Below are positions 10,600-19,805 of a DNA stretch of 64,000 nt, piece by piece (within the stretch, counting starts at the first letter, position 1; each line of letters starts with the position of its first letter). The DNA comes from Indiicoccus explosivorum. GTDB lineage: Bacteria; Bacillota; Bacilli; Bacillales_A; Planococcaceae. The notes beneath the pieces were generated by a model that made no database searches, was not told the DNA's origin, and saw nothing but the letters and a program-made list of their open reading frames with translations. The position numbers and the translations under genes are program-made. Location: NCBI RefSeq assembly GCF_002167005.1, contig NZ_NHTN01000009.1, forward strand, positions 46,902 to 110,901, in the 5' to 3' direction.

Positions 10600-11454
10600 T
10601 CAGCCTTTCACGCCGCCTTCAGTCGCTCCGCCTTTGATGAACCGCTCAGACAGTCCGTACAGGATCAGGACCGGCAAAGCTGTCAGAAGCGAGGCGGCCA
10701 TCATTTGCCCCCACACGTAATCCGGCGTGCTGAACAGCGTCGTCAGCCCGATCGGTAGCGTGAATTTCTCCGAGCTCGACAGGAAGATCGAAGCGAACAG
10801 GAAGTCGTTCCAAGCGATCATAAAGGCATAGACGAACACCGAAATGATGCCGGATATCGACAGGGGAATGATGATGTAGAAAATAATCTGGATCCGGTTG
10901 AGCCCATCGATCATCGCCGCTTCCTCCAGATCATCCGGAATCGTATCGAAATAGCTTTTCAGCATGAAAATCGAGGCCGGGAGCGTCTGGACGACCATCG
11001 TGATGATCAGCGCCACCAGCGTATTGTACAGCCCGAGACCCGAGATGATCCGGAACAGCGGAACGATGAGCAGCAGTCCGGAAAACATGTAGACGGTGTA
11101 AAAACCGGAATTGATCGTAGCCCGGCCTTTGAATTTCAGCTTTGATACTGCATAGGCGCCGAAGATCGAAAACAGGACCGAAATCGCCGCCGCTGTCAGC
11201 GAGACGATGAAGCTGTTCTTGAAGTACATCATGAACGGGAACAGGACCGGATCGAACACGTTCCGGTAATGTTCCAGTGTCCACTCCTGCGGCAGCAGAG
11301 TCGGCGTCCGCGAAATTGCTTCAGCCGAGCTTTTCAGCGATGTCATAAGCATGACGAAAAACGGGAACAGGGTAATTCCCAGCACGGCGAGCAGGCCGAT
11401 GTAGAAGAAGATCTTTTTCGTCGTTTTCGATTTCTTGCTGCTAGCCATTGCCAT
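10600..11454 (-). CDS. Carbohydrate ABC transporter permease (MalG type)
   Basis: Inner subunit of a binding-protein-dependent sugar importer. The 284 residues hold about six membrane segments and the cytoplasmic EAA loop EEAAMIDGLNRIQIIFYI, which docks on the ATPase. It overlaps the stop of the MalF-type permease by 14 bases (ATG at 11454; a second ATG at 11448 is also possible). It is the YcjP counterpart by position. The short C-terminal tail after the last helix (KGGATEGGVKG) is characteristic of the MalG/CUT1 group. Confidence 0.93.
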   Translation of the reverse strand: MAMASSKKSKTTKKIFFYIGLLAVLGITLFPFFVMLMTSLKSSAEAISRTPTLLPQEWTLEHYRNVFDPVLFPFMMYFKNSFIVSLTAAAISVLFSIFGAYAVSKLKFKGRATINSGFYTVYMFSGLLLIVPLFRIISGLGLYNTLVALIITMVVQTLPASIFMLKSYFDTIPDDLEEAAMIDGLNRIQIIFYIIIPLSISGIISVFVYAFMIAWNDFLFASIFLSSSEKFTLPIGLTTLFSTPDYVWGQMMAASLLTALPVLILYGLSERFIKGGATEGGVKG

Positions 11455-12322
11455 TCAGGCTCACCCGCTTCCTTGAAATGATGATGACCGAGAACAGGAC
11501 GACGAACAGGATCACGGAAATCGCCGCCGCTTTTCCGAGGTCATTGAATGCGAATGCCGTTTCATACAGGTAGATCCCAAGCACCGGCACCTGATTCGTC
11601 AGCAGATAGACGTCCTCGAAAATGTAGAAAGTCCAGATCGTCCGCAGTGTGGCGACAATGATCAGCACCGGCATGATCGCCGGCAGCGTGACGACTTTGA
11701 ATTTGTCCCATGCTGAGGCGCCATCGATTTCGGCTGCCTCATACAGCGTCCGGTCAACGGTCTGCAGAATCGCCAGGAACGAAATGAACGCGTACGGGAA
11801 ATATCGCCAAATTGCGAAAATCACAACAATGACAAAACTCAGCACCGGCTCATCGAACCAAAGCGGCGCCGTCTCGAACAGGCCGAAAATATCGACCGTC
11901 AAGTAGTTGATGACGCCATAGCCGCTGTTGAACATGTACTTCCAGGCAAACACGAGGGAGATCGTGGGCGCTACATAGGAGGCGATGATGAGCGACCGCG
12001 ACACTTTGCGGAACGCGAACGGCCGGTTGAACAGAATCGCGATCGCCAGTCCGAGCACAGTGCTGCCCGCGACTGTCAGAAAGGTATAGAGCAGCGTGAT
12101 GCCGAGCGACTGCCAGAACGCCAGGTCGGTCAGAATGCTTATGTAGTTTTCGAGCCCGATGAAAACCGGATCGATGTTCGGGTTGATCGACTGCTCGAAA
12201 AAGCTGATTCTGACATTCACGAGCATCGGGTAGATGATGAGCAGCAAGATCAAAAAGACGCTCGGCAAAAGCAAAGCAGCCGCCAGTTTCGCGTTCGATC
12301 TCTCTTTTGCTTTTCGTTTCAT
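11441..12322 (-). CDS. Carbohydrate ABC transporter permease (MalF type)
   Basis: Partner permease, 293 residues, six predicted membrane helices, EAA loop YEAAEIDGASAWDKFKVV. The frame is open to 12400, but AGGAGGAG immediately before the ATG at 12322 and a start of the type MKRKAKERS followed by the first helix fix the start there. It is coupled to the next permease by overlap and is the YcjO counterpart by position. Confidence 0.93.
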   Translation of the reverse strand: MKRKAKERSNAKLAAALLLPSVFLILLLIIYPMLVNVRISFFEQSINPNIDPVFIGLENYISILTDLAFWQSLGITLLYTFLTVAGSTVLGLAIAILFNRPFAFRKVSRSLIIASYVAPTISLVFAWKYMFNSGYGVINYLTVDIFGLFETAPLWFDEPVLSFVIVVIFAIWRYFPYAFISFLAILQTVDRTLYEAAEIDGASAWDKFKVVTLPAIMPVLIIVATLRTIWTFYIFEDVYLLTNQVPVLGIYLYETAFAFNDLGKAAAISVILFVVLFSVIIISRKRVSLNGNG

Positions 12323-12407
12323 GGTCTCCTCCTGGTCTTCAGTGTATTCCCGGATAAGACAACCGGTGTATTCCCTGCCGGACGTCAAAAGGGCTGTCAA
12401 TGAATGA

Positions 12408-12432
12408 GAGGGGTGCCGTCAGACACTCCCTC
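12408..12432 (-). terminator. Possible intercistronic hairpin after the binding-protein gene
   Basis: GAGGGGTG and CACTCCCTC can pair around an 8-base loop, with one bulge, in the gap between the solute-binding protein and first permease genes. There is no clear T run. Such hairpins often lower expression of permeases relative to the binding protein; the role here is inference. Confidence 0.35.
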
Positions 12433-12439
12433 CCCTGAT

Positions 12440-13735
12440 TTATTGGATGACTTCCTTGACCGCGCTTTCGGCTTCCGCCAGCGCTTCTTCCACACTCTGC
12501 TCACCGACGGTCACACTGTTCACCATTTTCGGGATGGCGCCGGAGCTTGAGATATCGCCCGCTTTCAGGAAGTTCTGGCCGTCCACCAGACCGAATATCT
12601 GGATTTCTTCGAAGGAAGAGGCGATTTCGGTCGACAGGTCGCCGAATGCGTTGATGACTTCGTTCGACTGGTATGCTTCACTTTCTGTCACGAGGTCACT
12701 GACCGGCTGCGCACCGCCTGGTGACATCAGCACCCATTCCGTCATGTTTTCCGGCTGTGCCATGAATTCGACGAATTCTTGTGCGGCTTCTCTCTCCGCG
12801 TCTTCGACACCGGCTGTGATGGTCAGTGCGGAAACAGTCCCGTAGACCGCGCTTGTTTCATTGGTCGGAATCGCAAATCCAAGATTTTCCGCATTCCCCT
12901 GTTCAAAGACACCCGGCAGGATGTAGGTCGAGTAAATGGCCATCGGCGCCGTATTGTTCATGAAGGCGTCGTTGACTTCCGTAACCCCGTTGGAGCCCGG
13001 CATCGTATATTGGGAAAGCTCCTGGTAATAAGCGAGCGCTGCCTCCATCTCCGGCGTGTTGATCGTCAGTTCGCCTTCCGCGTTCAGCACGTTGGCATTG
13101 TTCGACAGCGCGAACTGGGAGAACGCCTGCTCCGAGAAAAGGCTTTCTTCAGTCGGCAGCGCGATGCCGTACTGGTCTTCCGCAGGATTGGTGAAGGCTT
13201 CCGCAACGGCCAATACTTCATCCCATGTTTCCGGTTCTTCAAAGCCTTTCGACGCAAGCGCTTCCTTGTCATACCAGATTCCCTGGACCCAGCCGCTGAT
13301 CGGCAGGCCGAGGTATCCGTCGCCCGTTTCGTTGCTTATGAGCCGCAGTGCACCGTCGTAGAAATTATCCGCCCCGACGGATTCAATGGCTGCCGCCACC
13401 GCCTCCTGGTCGATGAGCTGGTCTTTCGCCATCACCCTTGCGAAATCCTGGCTGACTTCCAGCACTTCCGGAAGCTGTCCGGCGCTTGCCAGCGTGACCA
13501 CTTTCGTGTTGTAGGCATCTTCTTCAACCGGCACCTGCTCAACCTGGATGTCCGGATGCTCGCTTTCGAATTTCTCGACGAGATCCGTAATGACCGCCAG
13601 ACGCTCCTGTTCCACCTGAGAGTGCATGAATTCGATTGTCACGCTCCCGTCTTCACTCACCGCTTCCTCCCCTCCGCAAGCAGCGAGACCTGTCGTCAGG
13701 CCGAGTGCGGCCGCCAATCCAAACACTTTTTTCAT
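12440..13735 (-). CDS. Sugar ABC transporter substrate-binding lipoprotein
   Basis: Extracytoplasmic binding protein of family 1 (MalE/UgpB type). From the ATG at 13735 the signal peptide ends in the lipobox LAAC with the lipid-modified Cys at residue 20, followed by an acidic linker and about 410 residues of typical binding-protein fold. GGGGAGG lies 8 bases before the ATG; the upstream in-frame extension to 13771 would bury the signal peptide and is rejected. The ATG overlaps the stop of the phosphorylase gene (ATGA). The YcjN counterpart; the ligand is likely a glucoside such as glucosylglycerate, by context only. Confidence 0.93.
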   Translation of the reverse strand: MKKVFGLAAALGLTTGLAACGGEEAVSEDGSVTIEFMHSQVEQERLAVITDLVEKFESEHPDIQVEQVPVEEDAYNTKVVTLASAGQLPEVLEVSQDFARVMAKDQLIDQEAVAAAIESVGADNFYDGALRLISNETGDGYLGLPISGWVQGIWYDKEALASKGFEEPETWDEVLAVAEAFTNPAEDQYGIALPTEESLFSEQAFSQFALSNNANVLNAEGELTINTPEMEAALAYYQELSQYTMPGSNGVTEVNDAFMNNTAPMAIYSTYILPGVFEQGNAENLGFAIPTNETSAVYGTVSALTITAGVEDAEREAAQEFVEFMAQPENMTEWVLMSPGGAQPVSDLVTESEAYQSNEVINAFGDLSTEIASSFEEIQIFGLVDGQNFLKAGDISSSGAIPKMVNSVTVGEQSVEEALAEAESAVKEVIQ

Positions 13736-15435
13736 CGTAATTCCTCCCCTTTTTTGATCGGTTTGAGCCATCGGAACCCATAAGGCACAAGATCGAGTCC
13801 GCCCGGCGCTTCCACTTTTTCTCCCGTGACAACATCGAGGAAACTGCCTGACACACCGGCGTTCACCTTCCGGCCAGTCAAATTGTTCAAGACGAGCAGG
13901 CGGCTTCCTGATTTATCGATCCTGCTGTAAGCGAAGACCGATTCCCCGAAATCCTCCACTTCCATCCGGTTGTTCGGATGGAACAGCGGTTCGTTTTTCC
14001 GGATCCCGATGATTTTCTTCAGGCCGGTGAAAATGCGGTTTCTGACACTGCCGTCCGCCAGCAGTTCGCTTTCCAGCCGGTCATAATCGAATTTCTGGCG
14101 GTTGATCGACCGGTTGCTGCCGGTCGCCTCGACGCCCGCATAATCATTCCCGGACCCGAGGATGCTCTGGACATAGACAGCCGGAACGCCAGGCAGTGTA
14201 AGAAGAATGGAATGGGCCAGCAGGAACTTGGCGATCCGCGCCTCATCCCCTTCCTGTTTCCGGCTCAGCGCATCGAAATAAGTAACATTGATTTCGTATG
14301 GGATTTCCCGGCCGTCCTCTGTCCGCTTATACGAGACGAGCGCCCCTTCTTCCTGCAGGCTGCCGACGAGATCGGTGATTTCGTTTTCCGGGACGATCCC
14401 CCGGATCGGATTCAGCCCGATTCCGTCATGCGAAGCGAGGAAATTGTAAAATGCCGTCTCTCCGCCGGTATCCGGAAGCCCTTTCGCCCACTTTGTTAAA
14501 GCGCTTCCATTTCCGTTGTGAATGGAATAAAGGACCAAGGGCGGAAGCGGGAATTGATATACCATGTGCGCTTCGTCGTGCCCGTTCCCGAAGTAAGAGA
14601 TGTTGTCCTCGTGCGGGACGTTCGTTTCGGTGATCAGGACGGTGCCGGGTGACGCTTCATCCGCGATATCCCGGAAAAGCTTGACGATTTCATGCGTTTT
14701 CGGATGATGGATGCTCGGTGTGCCGACCTCTTTCCAGACAAAGCCCACCGCATCCAGGCGGATGAATTCCGCGCCTTGCTCGATATAGAACAGCAGAAGC
14801 TCCGCCATCCTGACCAGCACTTCCGGATTTCCGAAGTTCAAATCGATCTGGTCACTGCTGAAAGTGGTCCAAATGTGCTTTTCTTCCCCGTCAGCCGTCG
14901 TGAAAGCGGTCAGCAGCGGGTGGGCTCTCGGTCTTGTCACCGCACTCAAATCCACGGAAGGATCCATTTCGATGAAGAACTCCCGGTAAGCGGGATTGCC
15001 CTTCAAGTACTCCCGGAACCATTCGCTTTCCGCGGAAATGTGGTTGCAGACATCATCGAACATGAGCCGGACCGAACCGGACAGCCGGCGGATATCTTCC
15101 CAGCTGCCGAGAGCGGGATCGACTGCCCGGTAGTCGATCACCGAGAATCCGTCATCGGACGAATACGGATAAAAAGGAAGGATATGGACGATATTGAAGG
15201 AATCCGAAAGGTGTTCGTCCACCATCTTCTCCAGCGACTGCAGGGCCGGACGCCCTTCTTCCCTGAACTGATCGCCGTACGTGATCAGCACCACATCCTC
15301 TTCGTCCCACAGCTGCTTTCTCTTTCGTAAAGGCTTCCTCTTCGTTTCTTCTATGGCTGCGACAATCCTTGAAACATACGGTTCAACATCTTGATCTTCG
15401 TAAATAAAGGACAGCCTGTTTTTTATTTTTTCCAT
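13732..15435 (-). CDS. GH13 subfamily 18 phosphorylase, probably glucosylglycerate phosphorylase
   Basis: Phosphorolytic alpha-glucosidase related to sucrose phosphorylase. In 567 residues I see the barrel block HILPFYPYSSDDGFSVIDY, the nucleophile Asp in FIRLDAVGFVWKE, the acid/base Glu in VLITETNVPHEDN, and the third Asp in LASHDGIGLNPIRG. E. coli YcjM, of this subfamily and the same gene neighbourhood, is a glucosylglycerate phosphorylase. The glycerate kinase in this operon supports that product pair (glucose 1-phosphate plus glycerate). Sucrose or sucrose 6'-phosphate cannot be excluded by sequence. The ATG at 15435 has AAGGGGG ahead; the longer frame to 15465 runs into an operator. First gene of the operon. 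Confidence 0.85.
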   Translation of the reverse strand: MEKIKNRLSFIYEDQDVEPYVSRIVAAIEETKRKPLRKRKQLWDEEDVVLITYGDQFREEGRPALQSLEKMVDEHLSDSFNIVHILPFYPYSSDDGFSVIDYRAVDPALGSWEDIRRLSGSVRLMFDDVCNHISAESEWFREYLKGNPAYREFFIEMDPSVDLSAVTRPRAHPLLTAFTTADGEEKHIWTTFSSDQIDLNFGNPEVLVRMAELLLFYIEQGAEFIRLDAVGFVWKEVGTPSIHHPKTHEIVKLFRDIADEASPGTVLITETNVPHEDNISYFGNGHDEAHMVYQFPLPPLVLYSIHNGNGSALTKWAKGLPDTGGETAFYNFLASHDGIGLNPIRGIVPENEITDLVGSLQEEGALVSYKRTEDGREIPYEINVTYFDALSRKQEGDEARIAKFLLAHSILLTLPGVPAVYVQSILGSGNDYAGVEATGSNRSINRQKFDYDRLESELLADGSVRNRIFTGLKKIIGIRKNEPLFHPNNRMEVEDFGESVFAYSRIDKSGSRLLVLNNLTGRKVNAGVSGSFLDVVTGEKVEAPGGLDLVPYGFRWLKPIKKGEELR

Positions 15436-15450
15436 TGCAACCCCCTTTTT

Positions 15451-15464
15451 TGGAACCGCTCCCA
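15451..15464. promoter_or_regulatory. LacI-type operator, copy 1
   Basis: TGGAACCGCTCCCA, an imperfect 14-base palindrome with a central CG, 16 bases before the phosphorylase ATG. It differs from copy 2 at one base and has the form expected for a LacI-family operator. Binding by the repressor encoded at 15800 is inferred. Confidence 0.7.
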
Positions 15465-15548
15465 TAACGTCAAAAAAAGAAAAAACCTGATCAGTGGCGG
15501 CGCCGGTTTTTAAATTAAATGCGATTGTTTTCTTAATATTCTATTGAT

Positions 15549-15598
15549 TGGTACCGCTCCCACAGCTAAAATATATAATATAAAAATCTTTCTGTCAA
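15549..15598 (-). promoter_or_regulatory. Promoter of the sugar operon with operator copy 2
   Basis: On the minus strand TTGACA (15598-15593) and TATATT (15575-15570) are separated by 17 bases, a near-consensus housekeeping promoter. The operator TGGTACCGCTCCCA (15549-15562) covers the predicted start site near 15563, so a bound repressor would block initiation. Copy 1 lies 98 bases downstream, which would allow DNA looping by a tetramer. Confidence 0.75.
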
Positions 15599-15799
15599 AT
15601 CAGTTTTCGACTTTTCCGCACGCCTTTCCCAGCCGCTTTATCCTTGATCGCGCCCCGTTTTCCCGGTGTGTCGTCCATGCTAAAAAAGGAAGTGTGCGGT
15701 AATGTAGAGAGCGGGGAACCGCCCCCGGCAGGTCCCATCGAAAGGATCTGACGGGATTTCTGTTTCCGAATCTCCTCACCATCCGAAGGAGGATAGCCA

Positions 15800-16825
15800 A
15801 TGAGACCGACCATTTACGACATCGCAAGAGTCGCGAATGTCTCCAAATCGACTGTATCCAGATTCCTGAACAACCAGAAAAACGTCTCCCTGCATGCGCA
15901 GGAACGCATATTAAACGCCATCGAAGAGCTGAATTACCATCCGAGCAAGCTCGCCCAATCCCTCTCAAAAGGGTTCGACGCGATTCTCATCGTGTCCCGT
16001 TCCAATAAAACGACAGCGGACAATCCATTCTTTTCGGAAATTCTGCATTCCATCACTCAGCGGGCCGAAGAGGAGAATTTCGATGTCATTCTCCAGACTT
16101 CCCATGACAGTGAGGAAGAATTGCGCAAATGCACAATGAAGATCCGGGAAAAGATGATCAAAGGGATCATCATGCTGACCTCTCCGGCAAGCGAGGAAAT
16201 GTTCCAGCAGCTGGATGTCTTCAACATCCCGGTCGTCGTCATCGGCAAAGTGGAAGGGACGTATAACAACGTCTTTTGCGTGGACACGGACAATTACCGG
16301 GACAGCTATGACCTCACCCGCTACCTGATCAGCCAAGGGCATGAGAAAATCGCCTGCATGCACTCCCCGTTCGATTACAATGTCGCCATCGACCGCTTCA
16401 GCGGCTATGCGGACTGCATGGCCGATCACGAGCTGCGGCCGCACGAGGATTGGATTGTAAACAGCGGCTATGCAAGCGACGAAGCATACATGGCCGCCCG
16501 GCAGCTTCTCGCGGCTTCCGAACCGCCGACCGCTGTTTTCGCGACCGATGATATCAAAGTCGTGGGCGCCTATAAGGCATTTTCGGAGAAGGGTCTCCGG
16601 ATTCCGGAAGATATCTCCATCGTCGGCTATACGAACCAGCACTTATCCCAGTTCCTGTTCCCGGCGCTGACCGGCATTGAGATCCCGGTGAGAAAGCTGG
16701 GGGAAACCGGCACGGAGCTTCTTTTCTCCAAAATCAAAAAGAATGACGCTTCGTCGCAGTCGAAAGTCATACTGCCGACGGGACAGCTCATCCGCGATTC
16801 AGTATCGGCGCTGACTGCCACATAA
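15800..16825 (+). CDS. LacI-family transcriptional repressor
   Basis: A 341-residue regulator with the N-terminal LacI helix-turn-helix (TIYDIARVANVSKSTVSRFLN) and hinge (NYHPSKLAQSLSKG), then a periplasmic-binding-protein-like sensor domain containing GLRIPEDISIVGY and an AVFATDD block. GGAGGATAG precedes the ATG. It is divergent from the sugar operon and the natural binder of the two operators in the 364-base gap, like YcjW in E. coli. The inducer is unknown, presumably a glucoside or its breakdown product. Confidence 0.93.
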   Translation: MRPTIYDIARVANVSKSTVSRFLNNQKNVSLHAQERILNAIEELNYHPSKLAQSLSKGFDAILIVSRSNKTTADNPFFSEILHSITQRAEEENFDVILQTSHDSEEELRKCTMKIREKMIKGIIMLTSPASEEMFQQLDVFNIPVVVIGKVEGTYNNVFCVDTDNYRDSYDLTRYLISQGHEKIACMHSPFDYNVAIDRFSGYADCMADHELRPHEDWIVNSGYASDEAYMAARQLLAASEPPTAVFATDDIKVVGAYKAFSEKGLRIPEDISIVGYTNQHLSQFLFPALTGIEIPVRKLGETGTELLFSKIKKNDASSQSKVILPTGQLIRDSVSALTAT

Positions 16826-16846
16826 CCTTGCTGTCGCAAACACGAC

Positions 16847-16882
16847 AAAAGCGGCTCCCCGTGAAACAGGAGCCGCTTTTTT
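16847..16882. terminator. Bidirectional rho-independent terminator
   Basis: AAAAGCGGCTCC and GGAGCCGCTTTTTT pair around a 10-base loop between the convergent lacI-type and RDD genes. Confidence 0.92.
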
Positions 16883-17271
16883 CAATCCATCTCTACTTTT
16901 GTCCGCGCGTACACGTCATACGGAAATCTCGTGCCTTCATACTGCTTATAAGCCTTGCGGTGTCGCCAATACTGCAGCGGGCCTACCGTGTCCCGGTGCG
17001 CCATGCGCCTGATGATCTGGCTTGCGGCCGGCTCCGCCCCGTCTTCGCTCAGGATCCGGATGCCCATCACTTTCTGGCCGACCGTACCGCCGTTCAGCCG
17101 CATTTGTGCATATTCAAGCCCCCACGCCAGCGCGGTCGGCAGCACCACCGTCTGCACGAACCCGCTCTTCACTTTCCTTCGCATGAGCGGCTCCAGTGCG
17201 AGTGATGCCCCGCTGGCGATCGCCCCGTCAATCGCGTACGCCCACGCCCGCTTTTTCGTCAGTTCCTGCAT
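16882..17271 (-). CDS. RDD family protein
   Basis: Small protein of 129 residues with the RDD domain features: RAWAYAIDGAIASG near the N-terminus, and the block NGGTVGQKVMGIRILSEDG. RDD domains are usually membrane-embedded; here hydrophobic stretches near residues 15-30 and 40-55 are short. Function of the family is poorly known (ion transport has been proposed). The stop codon touches the shared terminator. Monocistronic. Confidence 0.75.
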   Translation of the reverse strand: MQELTKKRAWAYAIDGAIASGASLALEPLMRRKVKSGFVQTVVLPTALAWGLEYAQMRLNGGTVGQKVMGIRILSEDGAEPAASQIIRRMAHRDTVGPLQYWRHRKAYKQYEGTRFPYDVYARTKVEMD

Positions 17272-17503
17272 GTTCCATCCCCCGCTTTCCGTTCGCTGTC
17301 CCTTCCATCATAGAGAACCCGCAGCGCTGATACAATCCCCGAAACCGCCTTTGAACTGCAAGCCTGGCTATTGCCGGCCGCTTCCGATAGACTGGGAACG
17401 GAAAGCTGTTTTACGGGTTTATTCCAATAAATTCAGCAAAATTTTTCATCCGCGCCCCTGCTTCTTAAGCAGCTGCGCAGTCAACCGTCCGAGGAGGGAG
17501 AAC

Positions 17504-18406
17504 ATGAACCGGAAGTCGTTTTTCATGGCGCTGATCACCATCATCATCTGGGGATCCACGTTCGCCGCCATCCGCGCCAGTCTGCTGGGCGGCTACGAAG
17601 CCGGCCACCTTGTGCTGGTCCGCTACCTTATCGCATCGTTATTGTTTTTCCTGTACGCGCTGTCCAGAAAAAAACGGTTCCGCCTGCCCGATAAACAAGA
17701 CATCTGGAAGATCCTCGCGCTGGGATGGATCGGCATCAGCGTCTACCATATCGGCGTGACGTTCGGCGTGCAGACCATTCCTGCCGGAACTGCCGGCATG
17801 CTCATCGGCTCGGCGCCGATCTTCACCGCCATCATCGCCGTCCTGGTGCTGAAGGAGCGGCTGACCGGTCTCGGCTGGGCCGGTCTCGCCGTCGGGTTCA
17901 CGGGCATCCTGCTGATATCCGTCGGCTCCGCGGGTCCTTCCGTTTCGCTGGCGGGCGGCGCAATATTCGTGCTGGCGGCCGCCGTGGCGACTTCGGTGTT
18001 TTTTGTGTTCCAAAAACCCCTCCTCGCCAAGTACGGAGCCATCGAATTGACCGCTTACTTTACATGGGCCGGCACGCTGCCGTTTTTCATCTTCCTGCCG
18101 GGGCTGGCCGGCACGCTCCAGCAGGCGGCGCCCGAAGCTCATCTTGCCGCCTTATATGTGGGCATTTTCCCGGCTGGGCTTGCCTACGCCACATGGGCGA
18201 TCGCGCTGTCATCGGGAAACGCAAGCTCTGTTTCGAGCATGATGTATCTCGAGCCGGCGATCGCCATCATCGTCGCCTGGCTGTGGCTCGGTGAGTGGCC
18301 GGAAACCCTTTCACTGGCCGGCGGCGTCATCGCCATGGCCGGTGTGGTGATTGTCGCGGCGCTGGGCCGGACGAAATCCGGCCATGACTTACAGGCGGCC
18401 GATTAG
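17504..18406 (+). CDS. EamA/DMT family transporter
   Basis: A 300-residue membrane protein with ten predicted helices in two EamA repeats (starts at IIWGSTFAAIRASLLG and at GAIFVLAAAVATSVFF), the drug/metabolite transporter fold. Such proteins export amino acids or other metabolites; the substrate is not evident. The frame is open far upstream (16955), but GAGGAGGGAG ahead of the ATG at 17504 and the start MNRKSFFMALITIIIWG fix the start. Confidence 0.9.
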   Translation: MNRKSFFMALITIIIWGSTFAAIRASLLGGYEAGHLVLVRYLIASLLFFLYALSRKKRFRLPDKQDIWKILALGWIGISVYHIGVTFGVQTIPAGTAGMLIGSAPIFTAIIAVLVLKERLTGLGWAGLAVGFTGILLISVGSAGPSVSLAGGAIFVLAAAVATSVFFVFQKPLLAKYGAIELTAYFTWAGTLPFFIFLPGLAGTLQQAAPEAHLAALYVGIFPAGLAYATWAIALSSGNASSVSSMMYLEPAIAIIVAWLWLGEWPETLSLAGGVIAMAGVVIVAALGRTKSGHDLQAAD

Positions 18407-18496
18407 GCGGGCGACGGAACGCACCGAGCCGATCAGTGTACTTCACTTCTTAAAGCCCTTAAAATGAAGGACACAAAAACTGGAAAGGATGAGACC

Positions 18497-19186
18497 ATGA
18501 AAGTATTAGTCGCAGGAGCGAACGGCCAGATCGGAAAGCACCTCGTCAAATTCATCCAGGAAGACGGCAATTTGGAAGCGAGGGCGATGATCCGCTCGGA
18601 AGAACAAGCCCCCTACTTCAACGGCCTCGGCGCAGAAGTGGCCGTCGTGGACCTTCAGGACGACGTCGATGTGATTGCGAAAGCCGCGGAAGGCGCGGAT
18701 GCGGTCGTGTTCACGGCAGGATCCGGTCCGCATACCGGCCCCGATAAGACACTGATGATCGACCTGGACGGCGCTGTCAAAACGATCGAAGCCGCCAAAC
18801 GCGCCAACGTGAAGCGGTTTGTGATGGTCAGCTCATTCAGCACGGACCGGGAAGCCATCCAGTCCGCCCCGGAAAGCTTTGCCCCGTATGTGGTGGCGAA
18901 GCATTACGCAGATGAATGGCTCCGGTCGACCGATTTGGATTACACGATCGTCCATCCCGGCGCACTCACGAACGACCCGGGCAGCAGCCGAGTCGAATTG
19001 GCCGAAAAATTGGATGTGAAGGAAGCGCCGGAAGAAGGCGATGCGTACATGGAACGCATCAAAGTCCCGCGCGAAGACATCGCCCGGGTGATTGTCGCCA
19101 CCTTGAACAGCCCGTCGACGATCGGCAAAAGTTTTCAGGTCGTGAACGGCGACACGCCGGTTCAGGAAGCGGTAGAATCCATCTAA
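18497..19186 (+). CDS. NAD(P)-binding atypical SDR (YhfK-like)
   Basis: A 229-residue short-chain dehydrogenase-like protein with the dinucleotide motif VAGANGQIGKHLV at the N-terminus, VMVSSFSTD in the middle and the YVVAKHYADEWLR motif with Tyr and Lys in the SDR spacing. It resembles B. subtilis YhfK and NAD(P)H-binding proteins of unknown substrate. Start at ATG 18497 with AAAGGATGAG upstream rather than 18464. Followed by its own terminator. Confidence 0.85.
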   Translation: MKVLVAGANGQIGKHLVKFIQEDGNLEARAMIRSEEQAPYFNGLGAEVAVVDLQDDVDVIAKAAEGADAVVFTAGSGPHTGPDKTLMIDLDGAVKTIEAAKRANVKRFVMVSSFSTDREAIQSAPESFAPYVVAKHYADEWLRSTDLDYTIVHPGALTNDPGSSRVELAEKLDVKEAPEEGDAYMERIKVPREDIARVIVATLNSPSTIGKSFQVVNGDTPVQEAVESI

Positions 19187-19212
19187 AAACGATATCGAGT
19201 CAGGTTGTGCAG

Positions 19213-19245
19213 AAAAGGCCCGTTCCGCCGATGGAACGGGCCTTT
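19213..19245 (+). terminator. Rho-independent terminator
   Basis: AAAAGGCCCGTTCC and GGAACGGGCCTTT pair around a 6-base loop just after the SDR gene. Confidence 0.9.
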
Positions 19246-19346
19246 CCCTTTGGGGTTCCATTCTCTGCATACATCAACGGCTTAGCGCTGACTTCGAATA
19301 AAACCGGCTGCCTAAGAATGAAGAAATATCGTCGTTACAGCGTAAA

Positions 19347-19805
19347 TCACTCCCAGTAGTCTTTCATCAGTTCCGTCGACCAGGCTGGCTGCTTCACTTC
19401 TTCATTCGGCAAAAATTCCTTCATTACCGGCTTGATGTCGATCACCGGTGTGTGATCGATGGCATCCAAGCCCGATACATATATTTTTGACCCTTCCGCT
19501 TTCACCAGCTTCGCGATGGTCGCCCCGATCCGGTTCGGGCGGTTTTTCCCCCGCTGTGCGAAAATCCCGACTTTCGGCCAGTCCGTGTTGTTCCTCGGAT
19601 GCCTGGAACCGTACTGGACCTTATCATCCGGGACGAGATGGAACAGGTAAATCACTTCAATATGCGAAAAAGCATCGAGCCCTTCAATGGCATCCGCCCC
19701 AAATCCGTCTTCCAGCTCGATGACAGAAACAATGCTGCCCCAGTAATCATCTTCCGCTTCTTTGCGGTCATTGAACACAGTTCCAATCCTTTTTACGGTA
19801 AACAT
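19347..19805 (-). CDS. TsaA-like (TrmO-type) domain protein, putative tRNA methyltransferase
   Basis: A 152-residue protein of the TsaA/TrmO beta-barrel family, whose E. coli member methylates t6A37 of tRNA using SAM. Visible family features: VKRIGTVFNDRKEAEDDYWG at the start, the block LDAFSHIEVIYLFH, the RHPRNNTDWPKVGIFAQRG loop with RPNRIG, and GLDAIDHTPVIDIKP. A GTG at 19823 is in frame, but GAGGTGG placed 10 bases ahead favours the ATG at 19805. It lacks the extra C-terminal domain of the E. coli enzyme, as is common in Gram-positives; activity is therefore likely but not proven. Confidence 0.85.
   Translation of the reverse strand: MFTVKRIGTVFNDRKEAEDDYWGSIVSVIELEDGFGADAIEGLDAFSHIEVIYLFHLVPDDKVQYGSRHPRNNTDWPKVGIFAQRGKNRPNRIGATIAKLVKAEGSKIYVSGLDAIDHTPVIDIKPVMKEFLPNEEVKQPAWSTELMKDYWE

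Noticed and set aside
12779..13783. 334-codon plus-strand frame opposite the binding-protein gene
   Set aside because: No family resemblance; the minus-strand gene has a signal peptide, lipobox and ribosome binding site.
14692..15330. 212-codon plus-strand frame opposite the GH13 gene
   Set aside because: Shadow frame; the GH13 catalytic motifs are on the other strand.
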